A stretch of 64,000 nucleotides of DNA from Vesta saturnalis (lineage: Eukaryota; Arthropoda; Insecta; Coleoptera; Lampyridae). The notes beneath the pieces were generated by a model. It was not told where the DNA came from, searched no databases, and worked only from the letters and a program-made list of their open reading frames with translations. How positions within the stretch are numbered: position 1 is the stretch's first letter; every line of letters starts with the position of its first letter. Shown here piece after piece: positions 43,190 to 55,378 of this stretch. The stretch covers positions 158,501-222,500 of the forward strand of contig JARFJB010001986.1 of NCBI GenBank assembly GCA_036346205.1. The letters run 5' to 3'. The position numbers and the translations under genes are program-made.

Positions 43190-44689
43190 GCTCTTGTTTT
43201 CTGCAGGGAGTCATAAAATTGTAAAATCTGTCAATCGAGCAAATAAAATAATCCTAAATAAGCCCATTCCACCCTCAACCAGGGATCTTTATCGTGACGA
43301 TCGTCCCATCCACACAGGACCTACGATTTTACTTCCTATTCGAGAAAAAGGAGTGTTTCAGTTTTTCTCCGCTTAGAAAAACGGCTGTCTTGGTCAGGTT
43401 CAAACCCTCGTCAAGATTCGTTATAAGATAGTAGTAGTGATATAGGGCCGGTGATACACACCATACAAATTTTGTATTGAAGGTCCAGTCAGATAGTCCG
43501 TCGTGCACGTGCGGATTCCCTCGTTAATTATATAGGGCCGATCCTGAACCCCACGAGGAAGATATAGGGCGGACCCTGATCCAAGCGAAAAGTGTGTGAG
43601 AGAGAAAGGGAATGTTCACTGCTCCATGCTAATAAATAGTGTGTGGTTGAGTCAAGGTCGAAATCTAAAGCTTGTGTGTGTATCATATTACAATTCTTAG
43701 AAATCTTTTCAGGGTTAGTGGTTTCAAGGATGTCAGTTCATTATAGAAGGTTTCCTTAGGTGTGTATGTACGATTCAGTAAACAGAAATGACGAAACTGT
43801 ATGTGTGATGCGAATAGAAAAAGTAGTAGTAGTAGTAGTAAGTGAGTATGAGAGAAAGAAGAGGCTACAAGAATTATTGAAAAAAATAAAAATTAGCGCA
43901 GCAAGGAAGCGAAATAAACCATTGCTTTATGGAGATATGTAATAATGTTTTACAGTGATATGTAATAATAATAAGGTATATAATATTAAAAAATCTAGAA
44001 AGCATTATATTCCTTTGAGAAGAAAAATGAGTGGGCTTCGGTTTAGCAAGTGAATTTTAAATGCAGTCGAAGACTCATTTATTTTGCCGATTTTAAGCAG
44101 AGTTTTATTTTACAGAGCCAGTCATCCGCTAATTTAAGTAATGGGTGTTGATTGAAAAATATTAGCACAGCAAAGAAGCCAAATAAACCATTGTTTTATG
44201 GTGATATGTAATAATAATGTTTAACAAATCGTTATATGTAATAAGAATGTTATGAAATATTAAAAAAATATATAGAAAGCTTTATACTTCCAAGAGTTAT
44301 ATATGTGTATGGTATGGAATGAAAGATACGCAGAATCACCACAAGTCACTTCACTTAATTTTTAAACAAAATATATACTAATTAAACTGTACATACACAA
44401 AAACAACAAAGTTAGTTTTCAAAAAACTATGAGAATAATTTCAATTGCACCATGCACTTCTTTATCAATTCGCAATGTTTAGGTATATCCTGATTTACAG
44501 AATTGCAAAGGGTGACACCTACAGCATATTTATCAAAATTCCTGTATTTTTCTGTAAAAACTAACAGCTGCTTTGTGTGTTGCCTAACACATAAAACCGA
44601 GGCGAGCGCTCATTGTGGTCATGAATCGTTATAACTGTTGGAGACCCCACCCTTAAAAGATATTTTAAATACATAAAACCACGAATGGT
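43190..44689. other. no gene; direct repeats
   Basis: No coding region recognised. ATATAGGGC(C/G)G occurs three times at 43440-43580. A direct repeat pair is at 43890-44020 and 44158-44295 (separate entry). GGTTCAAACCC at 43398-43408 matches an RNA polymerase III B-box by chance or as a tRNA-derived relic; no A-box was found. Confidence 0.45.
43890..44295. repeat. direct repeat, two ~130-bp units
   Basis: ATTAGCGCAGCAAGGAAGCG AAATAAACC at 43890 recurs as ATTAGCACAGCAAAGAAGCC AAATAAACC at 44160. Both run on through GATATGTAATAAT repeats to TAGAAAGC(A/T)TTATA. Confidence 0.85.
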
Positions 44690-46407
44690 GTTAATTCAAT
44701 TTTGTATTGGAGGAGTTTGTTTATGTGTATTACAAAATTTCATTTTCTCTAATTTTGTTATAGAATTCATCCAGAAATGATCATGTTGTGAAGTTTCTGT
44801 TACTCCTCCTTTCAATACTTGATTACAGACGGTGGCTACCACTTCAAGTCCTATATTTTGACAAGCACTTATAACTTCTTTTATCAATTGTTTAAGCTTT
44901 ATACCTTTAGTAGGACCACTACCAAACGTACAGCAAAATGGTTGCTTCCATTGTCTATGAATATTTGCATGATTGACTATATTTGGTCTTCTATGCTTCC
45001 CATTATCTTCTAAACCATCAATACAATCTACTTACCTGTTGTACGATAATGATGATGACAGTCATTTCGTCAAACACTACCGCACATATTTTGTCCTTTG
45101 GGTCCTTCAGCTTTGACACGGTCGACTCTAAACTATCAACAATGTGGTTATTATGGAAATGTAAACTTTCACTATTATCACACATAATAAAATATTAATT
45201 TTTCAACTTTGACAAAATTGTTTACAATATCTTTAACAATTTTAACAGATATACTACTGACGAAGATAACTGTAAGTGTTATCGAAACGTTTAGAGTGTA
45301 TAATTTAAAATACACTATTAAAAAACCCAAAAAAGGTAAGTATTTTATAATATGGTTATTAATTCCTGCACGCGATGGAATATGGTTAAGGAGGTTTGTT
45401 AAGGTTTTCCGGGATGGTAAGCAAAATATTTTAGAAAGTAGACGATATCCTTTCCCACTTGCTTTAAATACTGTTAATGACAGCACTTTTTTGTCTAAAG
45501 TGAATTTCCGGTCCTTAGGTTTAAGATTTTGATTTTTCACCTGTAGTATGATAATAATGTATATGTTGGTTCATTGACCCTCTCCATTAACTGGGTGAAT
45601 TAGAGTTGTTCACAACTTTCGGCATTAGCCAATCTTGTTTTTAGATTTTTAAGTTTGCTGTTTATTCTTGCTTTTTTTTTGTTCCCATTCACACAACATT
45701 GTGTAAAGTTTTTTTACATTTTGGTGTCAAATTTGCTTTCCTAGTAACCTTTACCGCTTGTAAAATACCTCGTCTTCTTTTTGCTGTAAACATTACGTTA
45801 GTTTCACAACTTAAGATAAAACGGTAATTGATTACCTGATGAGTTATTCGGGGATTACTCTGAGCACCAGGACTCTCTGACGAAGTTCCAGGCTTACTGA
45901 TTTCACCAATTCCGGATGGTCCAGGTAACGAGTTAGACTTCATCGACAGTGAGGTTAACTCGTCAGATTAATAATGGATAGTGGGTAAATCTGCAAATCC
46001 ATATCATCTCTCACTTCATGGAACATCGGTGAGTAGAACTTTCTGATCTTGCATGTTGTTCAAGTCTGTTGTCTCCCGCCACTTCTACCACCACAAAAAT
46101 TAAACAATTTTTAAGAATTAATTTCCAAATAAACTATTGACCATGACTAACTTGGTAAATACAATGTAGGAACAGCGCCTTTACGGAGCCCTCTTCTTGT
46201 TCCTACTACTAAAAATTCAGAAGGAAAATGCCTATTACACACATAATATGAACGATAAAGTTCATCAGGAGTTAAGTTTTTTAAACATGATGCATTTATG
46301 TTGTTAATCCACATTTTTAATAACGTATCATCTTTTGTAAACCTATGTCTTCTTGATGACCGATCATTTCAGTTACATACACAACACTTATTTTTATAAG
46401 GACCCAT
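44690..46407 (-). pseudogene. P-element-type THAP transposase, decayed
   Basis: P-type (THAP9-like) transposase on the minus strand. MGPYKNKCCVCN at 46407 begins a THAP zinc finger; after a stop it continues with MWINNINAS, YYVCNRHFPSEF and AVPTLYLPS (46200), fitting the C2CH pattern. A Ser/Pro-rich part follows (45943-45800), then a coiled segment (INSKLKNLKTRLANAES near 45650). PKDRKFTLDKKVLSLTVFKA and RTLTNL-like text lie at 45510-45400. The repeat at 45190-45345 interrupts the frame. Beyond it are SKLKDPKDKICAVVFDEMT (first catalytic Asp), SLSYNR, a stop, DCIDGLEDNGKHRRPNIVNH, and IKEVISACQNIGLEVVATVC NQ. The second catalytic Asp is expected where N stands in VCNQ. The rest is lost near 44690. 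Confidence 0.85.
45190..45345 (+). mobile_element. hammerhead-bearing repeat, copy C, inserted in the P-type gene
   Basis: About 155 bp similar to the 3' part of copies A and B. It carries CTGACGA (45257-45263), the GATAAC/GTTATC hairpin and GAAACG (45284-45289). It splits the P-type transposase between GINNHI and the next coding block. ATAAT-type strings flank both sides, a possible target duplication. Stem I pairs less well than in copy B. Confidence 0.75.
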
Positions 46408-48104
46408 TGTTAAAGCATCTAATTCAATTAGAAAACAGACGTACTCCACGCCTCACTAAATTTATTTACTTACAGCAACCAAACAATTTTAAATAATTCT
46501 AGATCACAAGTAAACAATCAGGTTATGTTATGAAATTACAAATGTAAATATGATACGTGTCGTCGTGATTCATGAATTTTCATGCAGCGCCATACAACGG
46601 TTGCAGGGAAAACTATTATTCAAGATTACAACCATTAAATTTAATGCCTGATACTTCCATATAGCTTTCTCATCTAGGGGGGTTTATCTATGACACAGAA
46701 TAAAACACAAATTCTGATACACAAAATTTTGTTTTATTCAGTGTCAACCCTAGCAACCCATACTTCTGAGATTTTAAAACGTGACTAACTTAGTTAATAT
46801 TTCTTTAATTTTTCGTTAAAAATTTGCTATAGAAAAAAATAGGCGATAAAATACATATTGACTCGTAAAAATTAATTCATTCGCTCCTGCGTCACTCATG
46901 AATTAACATTTTTCACTCATCGATAAAATTGTATTTTATGGTCTTGAATAACAAATAACTATTATTATTTAAGAATTATGATAAATGAATACACTCGAAG
47001 ATTTTTAATTATTAAATAATAATACATTAGGATTTGAACAAAAAATAACTAAATTATTTATCCATTTTATAATGAATATTGATATTGATAGTGAAATCGG
47101 AACACTTATTAATTAGCTTCATACTAGCTGATGCACTAATTTGTTGCTGCGATGTCGTTGCCGAGGGTATGCTTTTAACGTCATCGTTGGTGGACGTGGG
47201 CACCGAGTTCAATATTCCATTTGTAATTTCAATGTTGTTATTTAGTCTTCAACATACCTTGGGCTACGGAGGAAGACTTCCAACCCCCGTGTCTTTATTG
47301 ATCAGCAAATCTCCACCAGCATTGGCTAGAAGAGTTGTATAGTTTTTAAGTTCTTTTTCTTCAGAAATGCAGCAATAAGACTGGGTATTTCTCCTTATTT
47401 ATTCCTACGTTCTGATTTATACATCTGCTTTTTGCATATAAACGTTGTTTATATTTCGTGCATGAAGCTGTTTTAACGGTTCGATGTATTTTTTTGTCTC
47501 GACCTAACGGCCTCGGCAAAATAATTTCGTTCTCATCATTAAAACATATGCTTCACGTATTTAATATAAAAATAACTATTTATGGCATTTAGTAAAAATT
47601 TAAACATAAATTTTGTTCGAAATTTGGTTCCAAATTAAACATAAAGTAAAAAAGCTTCCATGGGATACCTTAAACTATAAGAAATAAACAGAATTCAACT
47701 GTGGTTACACAATGCCAGTAATATAATGCACTTTGCTAGAGTTTTAAAATAACTTTGTCACATCAACTGTTTTTAAAAATTCAAAGCTTCATTTTAAAAT
47801 TTAATTTGCGTGATGGTAGTCAAAGGACAAAAGTATCAGAAGAAAGCTGTTGGCAGCAATACAGCAGCTTGTTCTTTAACTATTGATAGTACCCAACTAG
47901 GTTCAACGTGGAAATAGTTATTACTTGTGGAGATTAAGGTAACTTTTATAACTGGCAAAAGTGTTGAAAAAAATTTTAGATTTTTGTCATATAATTCTTA
48001 ACATCCAAGACTATATACGTACGCCTCTTTGTTATAAACTTCACTTCAACAATTTTTTTTTCTAAAAAAATATACAAAATTGTACTAATGAAAGGTTCAA
48101 AGTA
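46408..48104. other. no gene; one hairpin
   Basis: No recognised gene. The plus frame 47079-47342 (87 codons, hydrophobic start) matches nothing I know. A hairpin lies at 46843-46941. Confidence 0.45.
46843..46941. repeat. imperfect palindrome with GC-rich tip
   Basis: Arms GATAAAATACA...TCGTAAAAATTAATTCAT and the inverse ATGAATTAACATTTTTCACT...TGTATTTTAT, around TCGCTCCTGCGTCACTC. The layout (AT arms, GC tip, GCGATAAA string) recalls the hairpin at 32872-33026. Confidence 0.65.
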
Positions 48105-49580
48105 TCTGTTCGATGTGGGCGCCTTCGTTTTGTAAATATAAGCGAATTCGCTCACGGAAAGAAATTTTTACACGCGCTAACATTTCTGGTGTAATCTGTC
48201 TAAAAGTGTGTGTTATGCGCTGGTTCCTGATACACTAGATTTTTCACATAACCACATAGAAAAAATCAAAGGGATTTAAACCTGGAGATCTTGGCGGCCA
48301 AGCAATCGATCCCCCTCTTCCTATCCATCGTTCATGGAATCGTTCGTCTAATAATTGTCTCGTAATAATACTGAAGTGTGCAGGTGCGCCATCCAGTTGC
48401 AGCCACATGTGTTGTCTTATTATTGAAGGTACATCTTCTAACAATTCATTTAACGAGGTATTCAAGAAATTGTGAAAAACTGACCAGTCCGAGTGTCCTT
48501 AAAGAAATGTGGGCCAATGATCTGAGTACCAATTGTTCCACCCCAAACATTACTAGATCATTTATTTTGTCTATGACATTCCATAACAATGTGCGGATTT
48601 GCATCGGAATGATAATGACTATTCAACTCACCCTCTCCATGTCTACCATCAAGCAATTACAATTTAGCACTTTTTATATTTGGACCAATCAGAGCACAAT
48701 TGTAGGACAATTCCGCTAGTGGAATATTCCCGACCATTTTTTTCTCTTCCTGTGAAATTTAATTGCCTTCCGGTAAAATATCAAATGGACATAAACTTTG
48801 ACGTTTATTTTGTTCGTCAAATAATGCAGACTACGACTACCATCGAAACCACTATATGACTTGCAACTTGTTCTAAATTAAAACTAATTAATTAATTCAT
48901 GACTTGTCAATTGACCGTCAATTTTGTTCGTTAAATAGTCTTTTAAGTACCACTCGTGGCCGACGAATTGCATAAAGTTTTGTCAAAGTGCTTAATCGTG
49001 TGTATTGCTTCAAAAGCTTCAAAAAGCAATAAACACTCATACACTTTGGCAAAAATTTTCGGCAAATCATCGGCCACTTGAGGTATTGCGTATGATAATT
49101 ATGTCCACCAACTAACCCATTATTATGAAACGTAGATTCACCTGTCCATAAAACGAAATTGTAAAATTGGGGTTCCGTTCTAAGTTTATTCATCAGCAAT
49201 TGACAGAAATTTACACGTGCCTTATAATCGGTTGGTAGTAGTTCCTGATGTAGTTGCACTTTATATGGATGGAAATGGTTTTTCTTTAACTTTCGACCAA
49301 CTGATCTAGGAGAAATTCCCAAATAATAGCTTAATGTCCGTTGACTAACTTGTGGGTCATCAATAACTGCAGCCAACACCTTATATTCATTTTCTTCATT
49401 TGTCACTGCTTTATCTCGGTTACGAGCTGTGCTTTCTAATGTCCGCTGAAAACATTTTTCTTGTGGGTGCCTTCTATCTTGGAATTTTTCTATATAAATT
49501 CTTGATGCCAATAAACCGTTTTTTTGGCATTCGCCAAGGATAAAAATGAAAAAAATTTTGGTCACAGAGAGATATGCCAA
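48105..49580 (-). pseudogene. mariner-like DD41D transposase, disrupted
   Basis: Mariner-like transposase. The frame 49580-48918 starts MAYLSVTKIFF and has the helix-turn-helix region (LASRIYIEKFQDRRHPQEKC, VSQRTLSYYLGISPRSVGRK), then HPYKVQLHQELLPTDYKARV. FVLWTGESTFHNNG has Gly where the first catalytic Asp is expected. About 49090-48720 no longer aligns and looks like inserted or rearranged sequence. The catalytic second half resumes near 48690 with SHYHSDANPHIVMECH, then LQLDGAPAHFS (second Asp, 48400) and RSPGLNPFDFF (third Asp), 41 residues apart. The tail ITPEMLARVKISFRERIRLY LQNEGAHIEQ ends near 48105. TIRs were not found. Confidence 0.8.
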
Positions 49581-50287
49581 TTCAAAACCTTAATAACGTG
49601 TTGAGAACTGACAGTTACTTTCGTGTGTTTTTCATTTTTTTAAACGTCTACCACGTCGTATACAGGAAAAATTGTTAAAATAATATTAAAACTAAAAATA
49701 ACAATAAAACGGTTAAAGTTAGGTATAAGGAATGTAACTGATGTTTGATAGACAATTTAAAAACGAATTAAAGATGTATAAAAAATGTTAGGGTTCCATT
49801 TAAGAAAAACGGAGTTACGTATGTTTGAAAACTTTAAAATTCAGCGCCCTCTATTTGGTACCACCTGACTTCGGTACCATTTTCCACAGATGGATAAGTT
49901 TGGAAAATTCATGCTTAATCTGATAGTTGTAACCGCACCTCTCTAACTTACACAGTTCCTGAGATATTCGATTTTTTAGAGACTGCAACAGACGTCAATT
50001 TTTACAAAGAAAATCGAATTACTCGGAAACAGTCCATTGTACACCTTACATGTCATATATAAAGTTGATCTAAAATGAGACGAAGAATCAGAATATGCAA
50101 TAATATACACGGTGTTCCATTAAAAATAAAGTTTGGTTACGCCTGGGCAGAACGAAACACCCTGTATATTCAAAAATATTTTTACGTGATAGAAAACTTG
50201 ACTATGAACAACTTTTATATAAACAAGTTTTATTTATTTTCAATATCCGAGTCATTATCCACCAAATACAGACCCTGTATATATACC
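49581..50287. other. no gene; TE-end-like strings
   Basis: GGTGTTCCATT, ACACCCTGTATATTC (50159-50172) and ACCCTGTATATATACCTG (50273-50290) resemble outer ends of mariner-type elements or MITEs. CAGCGCCCTCTATTTGGTAC near 49842 is of the kind seen in insect MITEs. No arms paired. Confidence 0.5.
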
Positions 50288-52576
50288 TGGTGACTACAAA
50301 ACTACTACCCAGACTGGTATTTTAAAACGGGTTTAGATAACAATTGAGATTTTGGTCGACGATTGGGTTGAGTAATATCATTGAGTAATGAAATGTAACA
50401 TATTTTAAACAAAAAAACAAATGACAATCACTTCCGATTTCACCGAAAGCAATTAAATTTTTGACATTTTGAATGGAAACCCTAGTATAACATTTGTATA
50501 TTTGAATTCTACGAGAAATTCTAAACATTTTTTATGGAGCATGTCCTATACGTAAAGTTAACAGAATTTGATTTAAAGAGCTATTTTGCCGATTTTGACA
50601 TTTATTTGAATTTTTCAAAAAAACGAAGTGCACTACGACCAAATCGAATGGTGCAATTTGTACTTCAATCAAGGTACTCAAGGATGGCAGAATAAAAAAA
50701 CTGAAGTTAACAATTTTCAAAAATCGATATTTTCGATATGACGATTTTAAAATTTTCATCGATGAGAAAACGATATAACTTTCGCTACCCAATCCTACTT
50801 TTTTATCCTCCGTCCAATTACATCCTAATTTTTTATTTTCAAACAACGGATATTATTTTTTTGTTGTACCTAAATTAATAAAATACTGATGTTTCTGGGC
50901 ATTAGAGTAATGAATCCATTAGCCATGCCACAGTTTGCCCTATTTTGATTCATTTGGATTTTACAAAAGAAACGAAGTATGCTGAGGCGATAGCAAATGA
51001 TTCAATTTGTATTTCAATCTCTAATTTTTAAAAAATTTTTTATTTTGCTATTTTACTTTATTACATAGGTAGGTAGGTATACAAGAATAATAGGTATAAA
51101 TGATAATGAAAGAAAAAAAACGAACGAACCTAAACATAACTAAGTTTTTCAAAAACACCACCTTCTTTTTGGGTACAGGTCTGACACTTTTCTACAATTT
51201 TCCGTAGTACATTATCTTTTTGCGGTATAGTAATATTAATAGTTGTAATAATACGATTTCTTTGATATGACCACAGAATAAAAAAATCTAGGGGCGTCAA
51301 ATCGGAGGAACGGACTGGCCTTACATGCCCATTCCTCACTATCCATTGATCATTTAAATAGTTCACACAAATCCTAGAATTATGAGACGGCGCGCCATTC
51401 TGTTGAAGATAAATTCTGGGAATTTGGACAAAAGGTAAGTATTGGCCCCACAATTATCGTCCCTAAAACACCTAGCCGTACATTAACACCGAAGCGTTCT
51501 TGAAAAGATCCTTCCTTGAACAGATGTTGATTTTCATGCGTCAAATATCTCACATTGTGCCTGTTAAACATTCTCAAATTCGAGAAGCGCGACTTATCAG
51601 AAAACGATATCATGCCACTAAAATTATTATGGTTATAATTCTTCATAAACCATCGGCAATATTGAACTCCAGCGAAGGAAAATAGGCGTAGCAGGGTTGG
51701 TATCTGTCGGGTTATGTTCTGCATAGGGTGTTTGAGACTGCCTCTTATTTTGAAAGCACTCATCATAAACGAGAAGCACATCTACTTATTCAGCTGTTGT
51801 CAAACTTACCCTTTTAAGCAAATTACAAAGAATTTTTAGTTTACACCAAAAAAACTACAAAATAAAGCAGCATAATTTACAAAAATTTGCAATAATCTGC
51901 CAAACTCTCAGATGACAAAAGTTACGTGAGAAAATTAAATTGTTTTTAAAATCCATAGCAACCTGCGGCATGGCTAATATGATTTGACCATGTTTCCGAT
52001 GAGATACAAAGTTTGTACAAATGGTAACCCCTCTTATTTTTTTTATCTTCTTTCAGAATCTCAATTCAGATTATCAATATTCCGTAACACAAAAAATTGA
52101 CTAATGAAAGTCTTATGGCTGTAAGGTTTCACACAATAATCGATGAAAATTTTAAAATCGAAAGAATCGATTTTTGAAAATTGTTAACTTCAGTTTATTC
52201 TGCCATCCTCGAGTGTCTTAATTGAAGTACAACGTGCGCCATTTGCTTTGATCGTAGCGCACTTCGTCTTTTGAAAAATTTAAACGAATATCAAAATAGG
52301 TTAAACATTAGAGCTCCATAAGTCAAAACCTATTAAGTTTAGATATAGGACATGCTACATAAAAAGTGTTTAGCATTTCTCGTAGAATTCAAGTATGCAA
52401 AAATATACTAGGGTTACTTATCAAAATAGCAAAATTTTAATGGTCTCCAGTGAGGCCGGAAGTGATTGTCATTCGTTTTTTGCATATTACTCTACCCATT
52501 CGTCGACCAAAATTTCAAATTTTTATCTAAAGCCGTTTTAAAATGCGAGCCTGGGTAGTAGTTCAGTTATCACACA
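50288..52576. mobile_element. mariner-like element with >430-bp TIRs
   Basis: The arms 50288-50764 and 52140-52576 match in reverse complement, including TATTTTAAAACGG, CTTCCG and AACTTCAGTTTATTCTGCCAT. Outer ends share ACTACTACCCAG. A weaker second tier (ATTAGCCATGCC at about 50920 with its inverse near 51975) shows the arms once reached further in. Part of the left arm is repeated in direct orientation near 50940-51030. One transposase pseudogene is on the minus strand. Confidence 0.8.
51130..51781 (-). pseudogene. mariner-like transposase, catalytic part
   Basis: Only the second half is readable. The frame 51781-51380 has ISFSDKSRFSNLRMFNRHN (first Asp) and HENQHLFKEGSFQERFGVN. The overlapping frame 51453-51130 has YLQQNGAPSHNSR, where the second catalytic Asp is Asn, and RSSDLTPLDFFILW with the third Asp. 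The spacing is shorter than in the other copies (about 36), probably through deletion. The N-terminal DNA-binding part is missing. The C-terminus ends KLSYV before a stop at 51130. Confidence 0.8.
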
Positions 52577-53406
<830 letters not shown>

Positions 53407-53639
53407 GGGGATGAACACTACTAAGTACAAATTGTCAGTAATTAACACACAATCAACTTGATGTTAAAATGTGCAATAAAATATCAATGTATAAACTAGT
53501 TGAGTATTACGTTAAATAAAATTTTTAAAAATACATATAAATATCTATGCAATTCAAATATTACAGTACAAAGACTAAAATATATATACAACTAAAACAA
53601 ACAAAAAACAATAAACCGAACCAGAAGCTAGAAACAAAC

Positions 53640-54830
53640 AGTATTTGATAACCTTAAAAAATAATTAATTGAGTTTTTGCATAAATGAAGTAATGATGGG
53701 AGGGCTGTTAATAATTTCATTGACCAAAACGCAATTATCGCTATTTTTATATATATTGGTATAATACTTTTCCTTAAGTTTAAGTAAATTAAAATTAGCC
53801 TCAACACATAAAACCTCGGCGTCATGGATATCAAAGCTAAAATGATGGCGAGATGATATAATATGTTCCGCAAAGTAAGAGAACTCAGTGCCACTATTAT
53901 TATTTCTTATCTGCTTAAAATGTTCTCCTACTACAGTTAGGATACTTCTGGACGTCATACCCACATAAGACGCTGAGCATTGAACACTGTTTAATTTATA
54001 AATACCAGAAGAATGTAATTGGGTACGTTTGTCCTTGTAACAGCAAAGACTAGTGCGGATAGAGTAGGGCATGTTGAACGCAACGTTAATATCATGTTTT
54101 TTGAGTACATTGGCAATTTTCTGCGAAACAAAACCATAATAAGGTAAAATAAGGTATGGAGTAGTTTTATCAACAGTATTGGTAAGTGGGGTATAGTTTT
54201 TTAACATGGACGAATACCTAATTCTGTTAAAGAGTTTGTCCACAATCGCCTTGGGGAACCCATTCTGAAGAGCAACCTGATAAATTATCTGCTTTTCTTT
54301 GTTATAGTTGTTGTCGTTGAGGTCAAAGTGATGTAATCTATATAGATAAATTAATAGCTGCTAAACGAAAACTAAGAGGAGAACTGCTGTGATAAGGGAT
54401 AATATTATCAGTATGTGTGTTTTTTCGGCAAACATCATATTCTAAGTGATCTTCAGTCTTAGTGATTAAAACATCCAAGAACGAAGTGAACGATTAGTTT
54501 CCGTCTCATATGTGAAATTGATGTTGTTGTGCCAAGAATTAATATAAGAAAGGAATTCTTTTACACATCATCGTTTCCATTAAAAATACAGATAATGTGA
54601 TCGACATAACGATACCAGCAAATAACAGAGTCTGTGAATAAAGCACTACCTGAAAGATAATGTTCTTCAAAGCGTTTAAGAAAAATCTCGCTAAGCAGCG
54701 GTGATAAACCATCTCCCATGGCAATTCCTTCATTTTGTTTGTTATATTTGCCTCTAAAGTAAAGAACACTTATTTTGTTGCCAATCAATGCACCGTATCT
54801 TTTAATTTCATAACGGAGTTAAGAATATTA
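53640..54830 (-). pseudogene. Penelope-type RT and GIY-YIG endonuclease
   Basis: RT-endonuclease of a Penelope-like element. The RT palm (54788-54561) reads ISVLYFRGKYNKQNEGIAMG and LSPLLSEIFLKRFEEH. The catalytic motif is YVDH, with His for the second Asp. LDVLITKTEDHLEYDV and RKNTHTDNIIPYHS follow with stops between. The frame 54243-53665 holds the C-terminal connector and the endonuclease. SGIYKLNSVQCSASYVGMTS includes the GIY and YVG motifs and the cysteine of the Penelope zinc site; the Arg of TSRS and EH residues follow. VLCVEANFNLLKLKEKYYTN is the last conserved block. The open frames at 53628-53894 and 54539-54769 are shadows of this gene. Confidence 0.85.
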
Positions 54831-54837
54831 CAAGCAG

Positions 54838-55290
54838 ATAAGAAATAATAATAGTGGCACTCAGTTCTCTCACTTCGCGGAACATATTATATCATCTAGT
54901 CATCGTTTTAGCTTTAATGTCCATGACTCTGAGGTTTTATGTATTGAGGCTAATTTTAATTTACTTAAACTTAAGGAAAAGTATTAAATCAATGTATATA
55001 AAAATAGCGTTTAAGTCAATGAAATTATTAACAGCCCTTCCGCCATTACTTCATTTATACAAGAACTCAATTAATTATTTTTAAGGTTGTCAAATACTGT
55101 TTGTTTTAGCTTCTTGTTCAGTTTATTGTTTTTGTTTGTTTTAGTTTTATATATGTTTTAGTCTTTCTACTGTAATATTTCAATTGCATAGTTATTAATA
55201 CGTATTTTTTAAAAATTTGATTTAACTTAATACTAGACCTTCTAATACTAGTTTATGCTATTGATATTTATTAACTGCATATAATAAAAA
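54838..55290 (+). repeat. inverted copy of the Penelope 3' end
   Basis: Reverse complement of 53440-53930, including the end of the endonuclease frame (54854-55084 on the plus strand is a shadow frame of it) and about 200 bp of 3' non-coding DNA. Confidence 0.9.
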
Positions 55291-55329
55291 ATAATTGAGA
55301 ACTTTTGGTTTTGAGATTTTCTTCCACTT

Positions 55330-55331
<2 letters not shown>

Positions 55332-55375
<44 letters not shown>
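55332..55375. repeat. (TA)n microsatellite
   Basis: TA tract directly before the MITE at 55376. Confidence 0.95.

Positions 55376-55378
<3 letters not shown>

Larger units (their letters stand above)
53407..55290 (-). mobile_element. Penelope-like retroelement with inverted duplicated end
   Basis: The minus strand holds RT and GIY-YIG endonuclease coding sequence. The 3' portion (53440-53930) is repeated inverted at 54838-55290, with matching coding and non-coding parts. Penelope-like elements often carry such inverted, partly duplicated ends from their odd integration mode. The 5' half of the RT is missing. Confidence 0.85.

Noticed and set aside
45014..45039. 26-nt intron (GTAAGT...TTTAG) in the P-type gene
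   Set aside because: Translating through it gives DCIDGLEDNG, which fits the protein family, so it is coding sequence with a stop, not an intron.
47079..47342. 87-codon plus frame with hydrophobic start
   Set aside because: No similarity I can name, no neighbours in support, and the length is expected by chance in this window.
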